The notes under the pieces are model-generated. The model had not been told where the DNA came from. It saw only the letters and a program-made list of their open reading frames with translations, and searched no databases. Below are positions 12,286 to 24,531 of a stretch of 64,000 nucleotides of DNA, piece by piece. This stretch comes from Panagrolaimus kolymaensis. Its lineage: Eukaryota; Nematoda; Chromadorea; Rhabditida; Panagrolaimidae. The translations under genes and the position numbers were made by a program. Numbering within the stretch: position 1 is the stretch's first letter; each line of letters opens with the position of its first letter. The stretch lies in the NCBI GenBank assembly GCA_028622995.1, contig JAJQJQ010000007.1, forward strand, positions 5,022,001 to 5,086,000, given 5' to 3'.

Positions 12286-13436
12286 AAAGGGTAAAAAAAA
12301 TTTCTTTGTTGTTTGCGTTTTTCAAATAAAAGAAGAGTTTCTGAAGTGGGAGAGTAAAATAAAAGGAAAATAGTTTCAAAAAATGTCTTTTACAATGGAA
12401 TTCTTAAGAATTTTTTACAATTATAACGCATTTTGGGAATAAAAATTTTCTAATGTCGATTCAAAGAAGTCAATATCAAAAAAATCGGGGACATGTCGAT
12501 TTTTCGAATTGTCGATGTCGATGTCGTCCAACGATGAGCATAACATTTTTTAAACATCAAATTGTTTAAAGTTTAATTAATTATACAAAAATAAACTGGG
12601 AATACGCGAAATGTGATTTCATTTTGATCAAAAATTTTATTAAAAAAAGGTAGCTATCAAAATTTAGAAAAATGGAAAGATTTTTTTGTAATATTTTCAT
12701 AGTTCAAAACAATTGGGTTGTTTATCAAAGTGGATGCTTTCGAAAAAATATATGGGTTTACAAAAAATAAATATGGTAAAAGAATAGCTCTTTTTTTAAA
12801 CTTCACTGTTTTATCAAACAACAACAATATGACTAAAAGAATGTAAGAAGAAAAATGAACGATGAGAAGAGAAATAGTTTGCATTGTTTTTTCAAAAGTG
12901 GCAAAGTTCCAACGACAACAAAAAAAATGCTCTATTATTGGATGTAATTAACAAGCGCATCAAATTTCTTTAGCGATGAGAAACTCATTAATTGGCACCT
13001 ATTTATTTTTATTTTTGTTTTTCAACTCAAATAACAGCAATATTTTATTTTTTACGAAGAAAATTTTGCATAATATTTTTACATTTTGCAAAAAAAAACA
13101 AACTAAAATTTTCTGATGAGTAAAATAAGTTTCAAAATCACCTGGATTACATACAGCTCGTATAGCTTTTGCATTATTTTTCTTTTCTTTTTAAATTTTA
13201 ACAAATAAAGTTTACTCATGAATTTTCTTTTTCTTTGTTGTTGCTCCATTTCATTTTTGTTTACTCATTCATCATCGATCGAGTCGCAATGTAATGCTGA
13301 TGCGTGGGGGAAGCTTATCATTTTTCAAGCAATCATGTCAAAGTTGACTTTTCCATTTCCTCCATATTGATTCATTCATTTATTCTTCCTCTTTTGGTGG
13401 TGAAGACTTTTTTGAAACTTTTTTCAATCAAAAAAT
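12286..13436. other. Noncoding spacer before the lipase gene
   Basis: No supported gene. The frames present are short and rich in Phe, Lys and Asn. Apart from the CGATGTCGATGTCG motif near 12510 I see no repeat. The right end should hold the lipase promoter. Confidence 0.5.
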
Positions 13437-15804
13437 ATGCTTTTGATTTTGTTATTAGCAATCTTCGCAACTACAGTATCTGCTAATTCAGCTTTTTATG
13501 ATGATGCCGTGAGTTTATAGTTTTCTGCCTTCTTTTTGTGTGGATTACAAAAGTTTATTTTTTTTTCCAGCTTACTCGCCAACTTCTTTCTATAGCTGCT
13601 GGAGGATTTGCTGAAAGTCCATTGATTTGTGTAAAGAAAACTTTTCCAGATAGCAATTGGACATTATTTGAACGAGTGGTAAAAACTTCTTTGTTTGACA
13701 GAAGTGATATTTAAAAAGAATTAATTAATTTCAGGCTGTTTATAATGATAAATTAAAAGGAAATTTAACTTATTATTCAATAATTAATGATGCCAAGCGT
13801 GAAATCATTATTGTTTTTGCCGCAGATGAACCAAGAAGTATGTTTAAGTTTATTTTAGCATCTGTATTTTTTTAAAAGTATTTTTACTTTGATCTTTTTA
13901 TTTATTTTTTGAATCTGATGAATCAGTCATTCCTTGTTCGGCATCATCCTTTTCATTTGAAAATTTAGAGAAACACTTTTTTGACTGATACCGATTACAC
14001 TAAAAAAACATTTGAAAAAGATGAAACTCACGTTGATCATCATTTCAGATTCAGATTCTTTGACTGGGCTTTTAAAATACAATGAACCAAAAAATTTCTT
14101 GAATTACGGTAGTGTGAATAATATTTTTTATGAATTACAACAAGGTATTTGGAATTATGTTCATAAACTTGCTGCATATGAAGAATATCATCCATATACC
14201 ATAACTTATACCGGATATTCCATTGGTGGAGCAGTTGCAACTTTAGCTGCAATGAAAACAGTATCGGATAATATTCGAGATTCGGCTCGTGTGAAGTTGG
14301 TAACGTTTGGAGAACCTCGAGTTGGAAATTTAGTTTTTGCAAGTTCGGTTGATCGTGAACTTCCAAACATTTTTCGAATCACCCATCGCAATGATCCAAT
14401 TGTTCATTTACCTCCTTGTGATTCAAATGGAAAAATCACTTGCACCACTAATGAACCTCAATCCCCTCATCATCATGGAGTTGAAATTTTTTATGATAAC
14501 GACATGCGATACAATGCCGATTTTCTTCGTTGCACTTATGATGATGAAGATGCAAATTGCAGTAATGGCCTTCAAGATCAACCTGATTTTAAAGATCATG
14601 AGTATTATTTTCAAGTAAGTTGAAGTAATTTGAGATATTACACGTTCGTTAACTAGCTCGGTGGATTTTTTCTTTTATCAGAAAAAATTACGTCAAACAA
14701 TTTTAAACTTTTCATAATTTTTCTTTCTTCGGCCAAAGCTTATTTCCTTTTTTATTTTAAAAATGTATTAAAATGTAAATACTTTTCAAAGCCGCAATTA
14801 TACTAGGGTTGCCCTCCCCCCCCCGTTTTTCAAAAAAACCGGGGAACGGGGAGTCGTTCGGGGAGAAAATTTTTCGGGGACGGGGAGACGGGGAGAAAAA
14901 CGGGGAGGATTTTGTTCGGAGACGGGGAGTAAAAAAATTTTTTTCTCGTTAATTATTAAGAAAAAATTTTTTTTCTTGTATGCTTTTCATTGCAATTTTT
15001 TTTTCGGGGAGAAAATCCTTCGGGGACGGGGAGGCGGGGAGAAAAACGGGGAGATTTTTTTTCGGGGACGGGGACGGGGAACGGGGACGGGGAAACGGGG
15101 AGTCCCCGTCCCCGCGGGGGGGGAGGTCAACCCTAAATTATACCACATTGCTTTCATTTTTTAATAGTGCAAGCAACAAAAAATGTGTTAAAAATTAAAA
15201 CTTCCGCGTGCCTAAAGAAAATAAATTACCCTAGTTGCTCGAAAGAAATAAAAACGCTGCAAAAAAATTTATTTTGTCTTTGGAAAAATAATTTTTTGAA
15301 TCAAACAAAGAATTTTTATTTTACTCTTTGGAAGTCCGAAAAAATACAAAGCCATTTTTTTTAAATATTTTTGCAAAGAAATATTTGCTAGTTCAAACAT
15401 TATCAAATTCACGTGGAAAACTTGTTGGATACATTTTCTGTTAGTTGTGAAATAGGAAAGGTATGGATCACCTTAATTTTTAATTCATAACAAAGCTTTT
15501 TATAATTAAAGTATTCTTTTTTCACTCTTTCACTACAAACAACAAGATTTAATTTTCTTTGTTGTGGTAGAGAAAATAAATAAATCCTCCTTCCTCTCAA
15601 TAAAAAGTCGTAAATAGAGGAAGATCATAGTACTCCACCAACAACCCAAACCACCATGAGTATATTTTTTTTTTTCAGCACAAAGTCATAACTTATGGAA
15701 AAAATGATTGCACAGATGTGGATGCTGCACAACAAAATACTGCAACTACAGTTTCTGTTATTACAGGAATTTTTTACATTATTGCTTTAAACTTTTACAT
15801 TTGA
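13437..15804 (+). CDS. Secreted class 3 lipase
   Basis: A secreted triacylglycerol or phospholipid hydrolase of the fungal lipase (class 3) fold. Five exons join in frame: 13437-13508, 13571-13678, 13735-13837, 14049-14614, 15679-15804, giving 324 residues. A signal peptide (MLLILLLAIFATTVSA) is followed by LTRQLLSIAAGGFAESP, typical of the family. The nucleophile elbow is TGYSIGGA (Ser), the Asp is likely in THRNDPIVHLPP and the His in DHEYYF. TFGEPRVGN is a second signature. In most relatives the segment before the nucleophile includes a FRGT motif; here it reads FAADEPRNSDS, so the oxyanion loop is divergent. The last exon encodes a hydrophobic tail (SVITGIFYIIALNFYI) that could be a GPI signal or a membrane anchor. 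Intron 4 contains a transposable element. Confidence 0.9.
14804..15135. mobile_element. hAT-type MITE with an internal GGGGA minisatellite
   Basis: The 332-bp element sits in intron 4 of the lipase gene. It is flanked by a perfect 8-bp duplication, AATTATAC, at 14796-14803 and 15136-15143. The ends are inverted: TAGGGTTGCCCTCCCCCC on the left and GGGGGGGAGGTCAACCCTA on the right. An 8-bp target duplication and TAGGGTTG-like ends fit the hAT superfamily. The interior has no usable frame and consists largely of CGGGGA, CGGGGAGA and GGGGACGGGGA units on the + strand, interrupted by a 100-bp AT-rich piece near 14930-15010. Confidence 0.88.
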
Positions 15805-16160
15805 TTTCATTTTCTTTGATTCTTTTTAAATGTTGATAATTTGCGAATTTTAAATTTAAATAAAAATCAAACAATTTATTTGTCAAAAAAATTAAACAAA
15901 AATGTGATTAGAACAAAAAGTATAAAATAAAACGGGAGGTTTTTAGCTTTCACCAGAACCATCAAAAAACGTAAGCTTTAATGGAAGAGAAAAGAGTAGA
16001 CGAAATAGGAAAAAAACCTGATCAAAATTTTAGGCAAAACGCCGCATGTATAATAAGTACGATAAAAAAAAACAAATGAGAAATAAAAAATTAAATTAAA
16101 GAAGACCAGAATCAATCATCATAATACAACAATATCAAAAAAGCACGCAAAAAAAACATT
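15805..16160. other. Convergent 3' region between lipase and Max-like gene
   Basis: AT-rich sequence between two converging stop codons. AATAAA-like signals (for example AAATAAAAATC near 15858) could serve the lipase mRNA. No gene seen. Confidence 0.5.
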
Positions 16161-18469
16161 TTAAAGTTGTCCAACAGCAAGTTGGTGTTCACGTAAAGCA
16201 AAAAGTTGGCTATTATTGAAATCATTTGTAAGAGAAGCAACCGATGTTATGGTATTTGTTGATGGTGCAGCAAGTGGAGCTTGAATTAAATGTCCAAGAT
16301 TTTGAAGTAAAAGAGATGAAAGCAATGCGTTTTTTGCAGCTTGCTCACTTGCATTAATTGATGGGTAATTTGGTACGTAACTTGTAGCTCCTGTGGTTGC
16401 AGCTAAAGGTGACGATGGAAGACAATCTGTGACTGAGGTGAACGCTGAAGGTTGTTGTTGTTGATGAACAACAGAAGTGGATGGAAGATTTATGCATGAA
16501 AATGCTGATGAAGCTGTTGATGGAAGTGAAAAAGCTGAATGAGGTTGGGATTGTTGAGGCGGAGGCAAACTGAGATTTGATTGATTTATGAAACTCATGG
16601 TGGTGGTTGCATGATTTCGAAGTTGATCACTTCGACGCTTTTGATCTTCGATTTCCATTTTATTTTCTTTTAATTGTGCTTGTAAAACTTGAATATAATC
16701 CACTGCACGTTTAAGGATCAAAGCTCGAGATGACTGAAAATAAACAAAATATTGTTAAATAATTTTTTGAAAAAACTATGTTCCAATGTTTTTTTTAAAG
16801 CGTGCAAAGTTCATTCTTCTCTAGGTTGCTTGTTTTGTTCGCTTTTTATTTAATGCAAAAAAGTGCTTCATCAAGAAAGTAAAAAACGTGTCTAGACCTT
16901 ATTCTTTTTCTTTACGTTATTGCTCGCTTGCTACTATAACTACTACTAACGCCGCTGTTGTTGCTGTTGATCACAATGATGAAAGTCGCAGCCTTTATTG
17001 CATCGAATTGAATCGCATTGCTGCATGCTGGAAACACATGGCGCGTGACAACACTAAACAAAAAGAAGAATGAAAAAGAAAATAAATAAACGAGGTTAGT
17101 CACAGCCGCCATCATTGCGATCGGTGTTTTTGTCCAAAGTACACGTTTACTAAAATTCACGTGAAAAATACATGTGTGCTTCTTTTTAAGTGGTGCCAGA
17201 CGCGGCAGCACTTGTTTACAAAGAAATAGAAGGAGAAAAAAGGCAGCAGCCATGGCATTTGCACGTGAATATTTAAAATTTAGTTGCTTTTAAAAAGCCG
17301 CTTTTTTAAGTGTGCACGCATTCTTTTTATGGGTTATCTTTAGAAACACATAAATGAATGCCTTTTTTGAGAAAAAAAAACTTGTTAAAAACATGTGAAA
17401 GATACGTGTCAAAAATAAAAATAGGAAACCACGCGGTTATTGTTTTAATGATAAGCTTAGCACTATGTTCTAAAAATGTCTCATCCGCAAATGTCTTGAG
17501 CGTACTTCAGCGAAAAAAGATCAAAACTGTGGATTAAAAAAGGTCAATTAAAATAAAAGTCCTCAAAAAGCGTCCGCAAAAGTTTTTAAATTAAACATTG
17601 AAAAATGAAGAAACTTACTTTTTCACCTTCCAAAAGTGGAATGGCATTTTTAAGGTTTGAAAAATGATCTTTGATATGATCTCGTCGTCGTCTTTCTAAC
17701 TCATTATGATGAGCTCTACGATCATCATCAGGAGATAAGGAAGCAGATTTGGGTGAAAATCCAGAATCATCCTAAAACATCAAAAGTCAGAAATATTGTT
17801 TAATTTTGTTTTTTGTTTGTTTTTTATTTTTTGCCTCCTCTTTTGGAAAAAGAGAGAAAGAGGGAGAAGAAGAAAATAATGGGATATTCACGTGTTTTTA
17901 GTGCCAGTCGAAAAGTTTGTTTTTTTCTGTTTTCATTTTATTTCCAGCCTGGTAGTGCCATGAATGCGTGGATCAGAAATGAAAACATGCCTTTGGACAT
18001 TTAATGGACTTCCAGAAACGAAAGGGAAAAGATGAAGAAGCCCATAAACGCACTTTTAAAACCATTGCTATCCAACAAAAAAGAAGAAGAGAGAAGTGCA
18101 TGCATAAAGAGTTTGTTCTTTGAGGCTTGAGAGCAAAAAAACAGTGAGACAACATTTTTTTAAAAAAGGGAAGAGAGGAAGAGTTCAATGAGTAAAAAAT
18201 GTGGATCGAGTAAAAAACCCATAAACATGTTTGGAAGGTTTAATTGGTAGAAGTAATTGGTTTCAAGAAAAAGTTGCAAAAGAAGCTTTAAATAGGGAAA
18301 TCGCAGACCACATGTGGTTTTTTATTTAAAGAATCACAGTAACGTAATAAATCCAAAGAAATCATGAAGATAGTAAACTTACATCACTGAAATCTCCTTC
18401 ATCACTATGATATTTTCGTTTACGTTGAATATGCCGGGTTGAAGGCAAGGCATTTGAATTGGGAGCCAT
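16161..18469 (-). CDS. mxl-1: Max-like bHLH leucine-zipper transcription factor
   Basis: A Max homologue, the dimerisation partner of Myc/Mad-type factors, which binds CACGTG E-boxes in the nucleus. Three exons join in frame: 18469-18383, 17771-17619, 16733-16161, giving 270 residues. The basic region and helix 1 read [20 protein letters not shown], with the His-Glu-Arg residues that contact CACGTG. The loop and helix 2 read LLEGEK then [21 protein letters not shown], leading into a short zipper. Helix 2 is split exactly at EK/SSRAL by a 885-nt intron. The C-terminal 150 residues are Gln/Ser/Pro/Ala-rich and unlike vertebrate Max (about 160 residues in total), so this protein is long for the family. 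The gene symbol is by analogy with the nematode Max gene; mxl-3 is a possible alternative. Confidence 0.9.
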
Positions 18470-21400
18470 TATAAAATCAAAGAAAAAACTTGAAAGTTAT
18501 GGTAAAAGCTGAAAATTCACCAAAATTGTTTATAACTTTTAACTAAAATTTGCTTTCAAAGAAATTCAATTAAAACGCCGCGTTAAGGTTTAGCTTAAAT
18601 TATGATTTGATCTAAAAAGTTTTAACCAACTATTCAGAATAAACCAAATAGATGCCAACTATCCAAGCAAACTTATTTGTTGTATAAAAGCGAAGAAAAC
18701 AAAAACCCAAAAACAAAATGGAATTTATTTTTCTTTCTCCTTCTAAAAACCCGCCTCAAAACTCCACCCCTTTTTGATGTTGTTGCTGCTGCTTTGCGAC
18801 GTTGAAAAACACACGCCTTCAACAATGTGGGAAAGCACCCAAAATCTTGCACTAAAAAGAAAAATGAATGCCAGCAAAAATAAAATGAAAAGAAGAGGAT
18901 GAAGTCAGTGGGGGCAGCGAAGAACACTCAAATGATACAGGAGTCAATAAAAATTGTCTGCACGGAGGATAGAAAGGGAAAACCATTGAAGAAATAAAGG
19001 ATGCAAAAAAGCCGATGCATTTTTCTTCCTTGAAACAACTTGAATTTGTCTGTCGAAGATATTTTTCAACTTGGACAAGGAATGACGGAAGACACACTAG
19101 TTATTTTTAATAAGTTTGATAAATATAATGAAATTCACGTGAAATTATTGAAAACAATAGAAAACACGAGTTTAAATTTTATTGCGTCTCGTGTTGATTA
19201 AAATAAAATAAATAAATGAATACGCCTTTGAACGGAAATATTGCATCATTTACCGTATTATGACCGAAAGATCTTTGTCAATAGCAAATCATGTAAACTT
19301 CATTTCGAGATTCTTAACTTTAGAGCTGAGACAATAAACCTCTTCTAGCTTGCTTTGTTTTTCAATGAAACTTTTTACCAATGGAAATCATATTAGAAGT
19401 AATGAGATTTTAAGATGGAGGAAATCAGATCTTTTTAAATATAAAACTCTTTAAAAAATTTGGATGATTTTGAATACACTTTTAAATGCATCATCATGCC
19501 ATTTTGACTTACACACACGTTCAAAAAAAATCATCAAAAAAGCATGTAACAAAAAAATGGGGAAACACAGCTCTTTTTGCGAGTAAAAAAACAAAATACA
19601 AGAAATATGTTTGCGACAAACATACACGTTGATGAAGTTTGTGTTGTTTCTTTTTTTCTAGAAGAAAAAATGCGTTGAAGTTAGTTATTGAGTCAAAGAT
19701 CGACGAAAACTTTGGTATATTGCATCATCTTTTATAAAAAAAACATGGAAAGATTTTTTGATTTACTCCAAAATTCTTTCTGCAAGAAATTCTTGGTTTT
19801 CAAAAACCACCAATGATTAAAAATGAAATAATCTCAAACAAAACAGTTATTTTAAAAACAATATTATTAATTTTAATTATTCTTAAAGATTTAAAAAATT
19901 AGCAAAATGACGTTTTTAAACTAAAAAAAAACTTAGAATGTGAGTATGTAACTTTTTTAAAAACACCCACAACAAAAGAAAACAAACTAACAAAAAAGAA
20001 AAACGTTTTGAACGTTGATTTTTTATTTGGAAAAAAACACACACATATTTTTATTTGTCCTTTTATTTTTTGATGAACGGTTCTATTTCTAAATGTTTCA
20101 TAATAGTTTGAAGAAAAAAAAGCATGAGTAAATTCGTAGAAATTTTGTATCCCTGTTTAGTCATTGTTTTAGATTGAGTTAAGCTTCATCTTTGTTCTTT
20201 AGAAAAGTCCTTTGAGTGTTACTTCTTTGCTTCGTTTGCAAAAAAACGTGTACTTTGATATAAAAGGAAAAAAGGGAAACCCTTTTAATACTGTAATTAT
20301 ATGTTTTTGAAAAGGAAGAAAAACAAAATGAGCGAAGAAAAAAGCCACTGATAAAGGCATTAGATTTTCACGTGAACTTTTCTTTTCTTATTTTTTGTGG
20401 CTGTAGTTGTTGTTGTTTTTGTCAGCAAAACAAAATGAAATAAAGTGAAGGGAAAGTTTAAAGATTGACGACTTCGGGCCTGGGACACGTGGTTTTTAAA
20501 AATAAAAATGATTACTATGTATTAAAGTAAACTTTCCTGTCATGATAAAAAAGAAACGAATGAGAGTATCAATAACAACTTTGCATTGTTTAGACATATT
20601 TTAAATTGAAAGAATCATCGCCTAAGGGTTTCTTGTATTTTCCTTTTTGCTAACTTCAGGCTTTTTTTAGTTGTTGCTGTCAAAAATAAATTATTCGGAA
20701 GTGAGCAAACCCTTCTACTAAAAGATGGGTGGATGATTCAAAGAACGCTATATAGGGTGCAAAGTTCTTCTCATTTAAACCAATGCAGACTTTTCAGATA
20801 AAAATGTGTCACTCTTGAAAAAATAAACACAAACCAAAAGGATGAGGCAAGACTTTCATTTAGCTTAGACAAAGCACAAAAAAAATTTGTTGAACCCAAT
20901 GAATTTTTTGTTATGTTCAAAAAAACAAAGCAAAAATGATGTTCCACATGCATCTCGCATGTTTTGTTTTATAAATATTATTCAAATAATTATATTCAAC
21001 GTTCAACGTAAAAAGGAAAGGATTTATTGTGCAATTTTTTTTGGGTGATATCATTAAATGACATCGTAGGTTCTTTCTCTTTTTTTTGCATCGACAATGA
21101 TGACAAAAAAAAAATTTGCGAAAATTAGTAAAAAAAGAAGAAGTAAGAATGTTACTATAAAAAGTCATAATTTAACGATGGATTTTATGTTGCAAAAAAA
21201 TGAGATATATATTTCCCGGATTAAATGTGAATTAAATAAAAATAGGAACAGATTTAAAAAAGCGACGATGCTTGCGTCGGTGGTTTTTTTTTTGAGAAAA
21301 TTGAAGAAGAAAAAATAATATAAACACACGTGTCTTTCTTGCAAAAAAAGAAGTCATTCTTATGAAATTTGTTTGTTAAAAGGGCAAAATCGAACCATTT

Positions 21401-22099
21401 TAATTGTTTTTGAAATTATTTTATGGAAGTGAATGAAGAGAGCAAAGAGTCTAGTTTCAAAATGTCTAGTCTATTTTGCAAGCAGAAATAAAATGAAAGT
21501 TAAAGCTTTTGTTGTTGATGGATCAAAGCTCAATTATACTCTAATTTTTTGAAGGCTATAAAATAATTTGCTCGATGTAAACCCTCAATTTTTATGTGAT
21601 TCATAAGTTTTTTAATATGTATATTAATTTAACCTTTTATTGATTTTTGTCATCGTTTATGCTAATGAGCAAGAAGTTTTTTTAACAATAGAATAAGATG
21701 ATTCAGTTTTGAGAATATTTTTTAATGAAAATTTTCTGACGAATCTTCCCATTTAAAGTAACTTCTTGAATCATCCTGTTCGTGGATGACTCCTTAAACA
21801 TGTTCCGCTCTTCATAATGACTCTTTGGAACTTTCCCACAAAACTCAATAAATGTTTCATATTTTTAAAAAAAGCAAAAAAGCTTCGTGAGATTTACTTA
21901 AATTTTTTAGAAAAAACTATTAACCAATGTTCAATGATCTTCGCCTGTTTTGGTTGTTCTTTGAAATGAACTGATTTTATTTGTTGCAAAATTACATAAT
22001 TGTTTAGGCTTTCGAAAAAATACAAACAACAAAAATATAATTATGTCGCTTTTAAAAATCAATTTTAATTATATTTTTGATGGAATCTTAAAACACGTG
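17158..22099. promoter_or_regulatory. Cluster of CACGTG E-boxes around the Max-like gene
   Basis: CACGTG occurs at 17158, 17262, 17889, 19136, 20369, 20486, 21327 and 22094. The first three are in introns of the Max-like gene and the rest upstream of it. Three of them are inside the 10-bp palindrome TTCACGTGAA (17156, 19134, 20367), and a fourth copy of that palindrome is in the neighbouring oxidase gene at 24893. CACGTG is the site bound by Max-type dimers; TCACGTGA is also preferred by TFEB/HLH-30 factors. Autoregulation or cross-regulation is an inference. Confidence 0.55.
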
Positions 22100-24531
22100 A
22101 AAATCTGATGCGCTGCTTTGTTTATTTTTGCGACGAGATTATTTCAAATAATTGCATCATTTTTTTCCAGATACGTCTATTCTCTTCTCCGCAAAACTTT
22201 TATTGTTGATTATTGCTTTTGGCATTCTTCAGTCATTTATTTATCCTTTGATCGAATGATAATGCATGCAACCGACGATAGACAAACATTATGAGAGAAA
22301 ACAAAGTTCATTTAAACAAAATGTTTTATTTTAGCGCAGTAACAAAGTTCACCACTAAAATAAATTTCATGCGTATGTGCTTTTTGGAAAGCATATTTCA
22401 ACGAAAAATTGCTTTATATTCCCTTATACTGTACCGTAACTCCAAGTTTATACCGAATTTCCTTTTTCACCTTTTCTTAACAGTCCAAGACGGCTGTCAA
22501 AAACAAAAAAGTTTTAAGAAACAAAATCAATTCTTTAAAAAAAATTTAATATTTATAAGTACAGTATTTCTTTAGCATTAGACATTTTTGTGCGAAGAAA
22601 TACATGTTATCGAAAGCCTTTACCACCGGGTAATTAAGATGAAGAAAAAAACCATGAGGGCCAGATGAATATTTTCTATTTACAAATGTTAGATTTTTTC
22701 ACTTCCAAAAGGTTTACAGTATAGATTTCTCATTTTGCATAAATCATAAACAACCTTTCAAGAATCCAATTATTTCATAAATTAAAAATAAAAAACTTTC
22801 GAAACTACAAAAAAAACAGAAAAGTTTTAAAAAAATTTAAACTCAAAAGTGCTTTTGAAAGCTTTAATAAATTCATAAAAGAAATTTGAGAGATGAAAGT
22901 CTGATGAACATGAGTCTGTGAAAATTTAAATTCGATGTCCTTGAGAAAAAAAGTATTGAACGGGACCAAAATATAAGAAGCTTTTAGGCCTTTACATGGA
23001 TACATAATATAATATTATTAAGGTTTGTTATAAAAAAAAAGACAAAAATGAAAAACATAAAAACTGATTAGTAGGAACTTATAGTAATTAATAAAAAAAA
23101 ATATAGACAAGTAATTTGATACAAAAAAAAATAAGAGATAATATCGTTATATTATCTTTTTATGGCAATTATTAACGTTGATTGAATAAAAGAAAGCCAA
23201 GAAAAAAAATGAAAAGGTTGCTACTCGCGATTCCTTTTTTTTAATGTGTGATATTTTCTTATTTTTATTCCGGCAGCATAATTAAATTTAGCCGGCCCTA
23301 ATTAACAATTTCATCTAAAGATAGCTTTTTTACAAGCTTCGAAAGGATTAATTTTTGGTCATTAAAAAGGTTTGCGTTTATGTGTATCGAAGGTGTACAG
23401 TATTTTCTTGATTTGGAAAATGTACTTCCTGATAGGCTTTTTTTGACGAATGGAAGCATCCTGAGAAGGATTAAAGTCTTATTTAATAAATTTCAGTTCA
23501 AATTATTTTTGACAAACGGTATATTGTGGCAGTAATATCACATATAAGATGATTGTTATAAAAAGATTTTGTAGAAAAAAAAATTTATCCTTTTTTTTTT
23601 GCAAAGCGATGCATCTTATACCATAATTATTTTTATAATAAACTAGTTTATTAATGTCTTTTGTTATAAATTGCTTAGATTTTTTAAACATTCAATATCT
23701 AAGATTTTAATTATTTTGTGTTCGGATTTAGGGATTACGAGAAAAAGAGAGAAGTCAGAAAACACAGTAAGACAAGTTTTCAATGTGTAATGAAAAGAAA
23801 AATCTTTTTAAATGAAAAGCGCCGATACACCACGAACAAGTCTCGTAAAAGCAGTTAACAGATAATATTAACAAATGGCAAAAAAGTTTTTTAAGAAGCA
23901 TTCGTGATATTGTGCTTCATGTTCGGCTAATTCCGAAACTTAAAAAAATCTCGAAGTTCACCAACGACTTTAAAGAATTTTTAAAAGTGCTACTACAGAA
24001 TTGTGTGTTTTTATTTTACACTTTTATTTACACTCAAATTTTATGACATTTTTCATATAACCTTTAACTTTGCATATAAATCTGTTTTAATCTGCCTCCT
24101 TCGAAGATTTCCGTAAAAAACTTTTTTAATCAAAAAACATTCCAAATATGGAACATTTTTCATATTTTGACTACGTAAAAATCGTCAACAAAATACATTC
24201 TTCGTCATAATATTATTGTATGTAAAAACTAAAAACAAAAAGCGGAAATTCCAGGTGTTCCGGATTAAAATTCATGACCTTTTTTAGTTTAAAATAAAAG
24301 AAATTTTTTTACATCCCAAGCAATTCACCTGTTAATGGCTACAGAATGACTAAAACTAGTGCAACAGCACGCTATTTTAGTTCTTTTTTTTTTACGTATG
24401 TATGAATTTTGAGGTTAATGAAACATAGAAATAAACATAAGTAAATAAATTTATTCTAAGTCATCAATTTACCAGGAAAAAAAAGTAGATCAAATGTGTT
24501 TGCGAAAAGGTGAAGTTGTCAGAATTATATA
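18470..24531. other. Six kilobases with no recognisable gene
   Basis: Long AT-rich interval upstream of the Max-like gene and downstream of the oxidase gene. All open frames are short, low-complexity and lack splice-compatible partners. The only signal I see is the set of CACGTG sites between 19136 and 22094. A distal promoter or enhancer region for the Max-like gene is the simplest reading; unrecognised noncoding RNA cannot be excluded. Confidence 0.5.

Noticed and set aside
12200..12540. A complete foldback transposon spanning the CATCGACATTTT repeats and the inverted GTCGATGTCG near 12510
   Set aside because: Similarity between the two sides is weak, and no terminal inverted repeat or target duplication could be placed.
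14980..15198. Gly/Arg-rich frames across the GGGGA repeats
   Set aside because: They translate the minisatellite inside the hAT-type element in a lipase intron.
22291..22575. 94-residue frame in the 6-kb interval upstream of the Max-like gene
   Set aside because: Composition is Phe/Lys/Asn-rich with no domain, no splice acceptor near the ATG and no compatible neighbouring exon.
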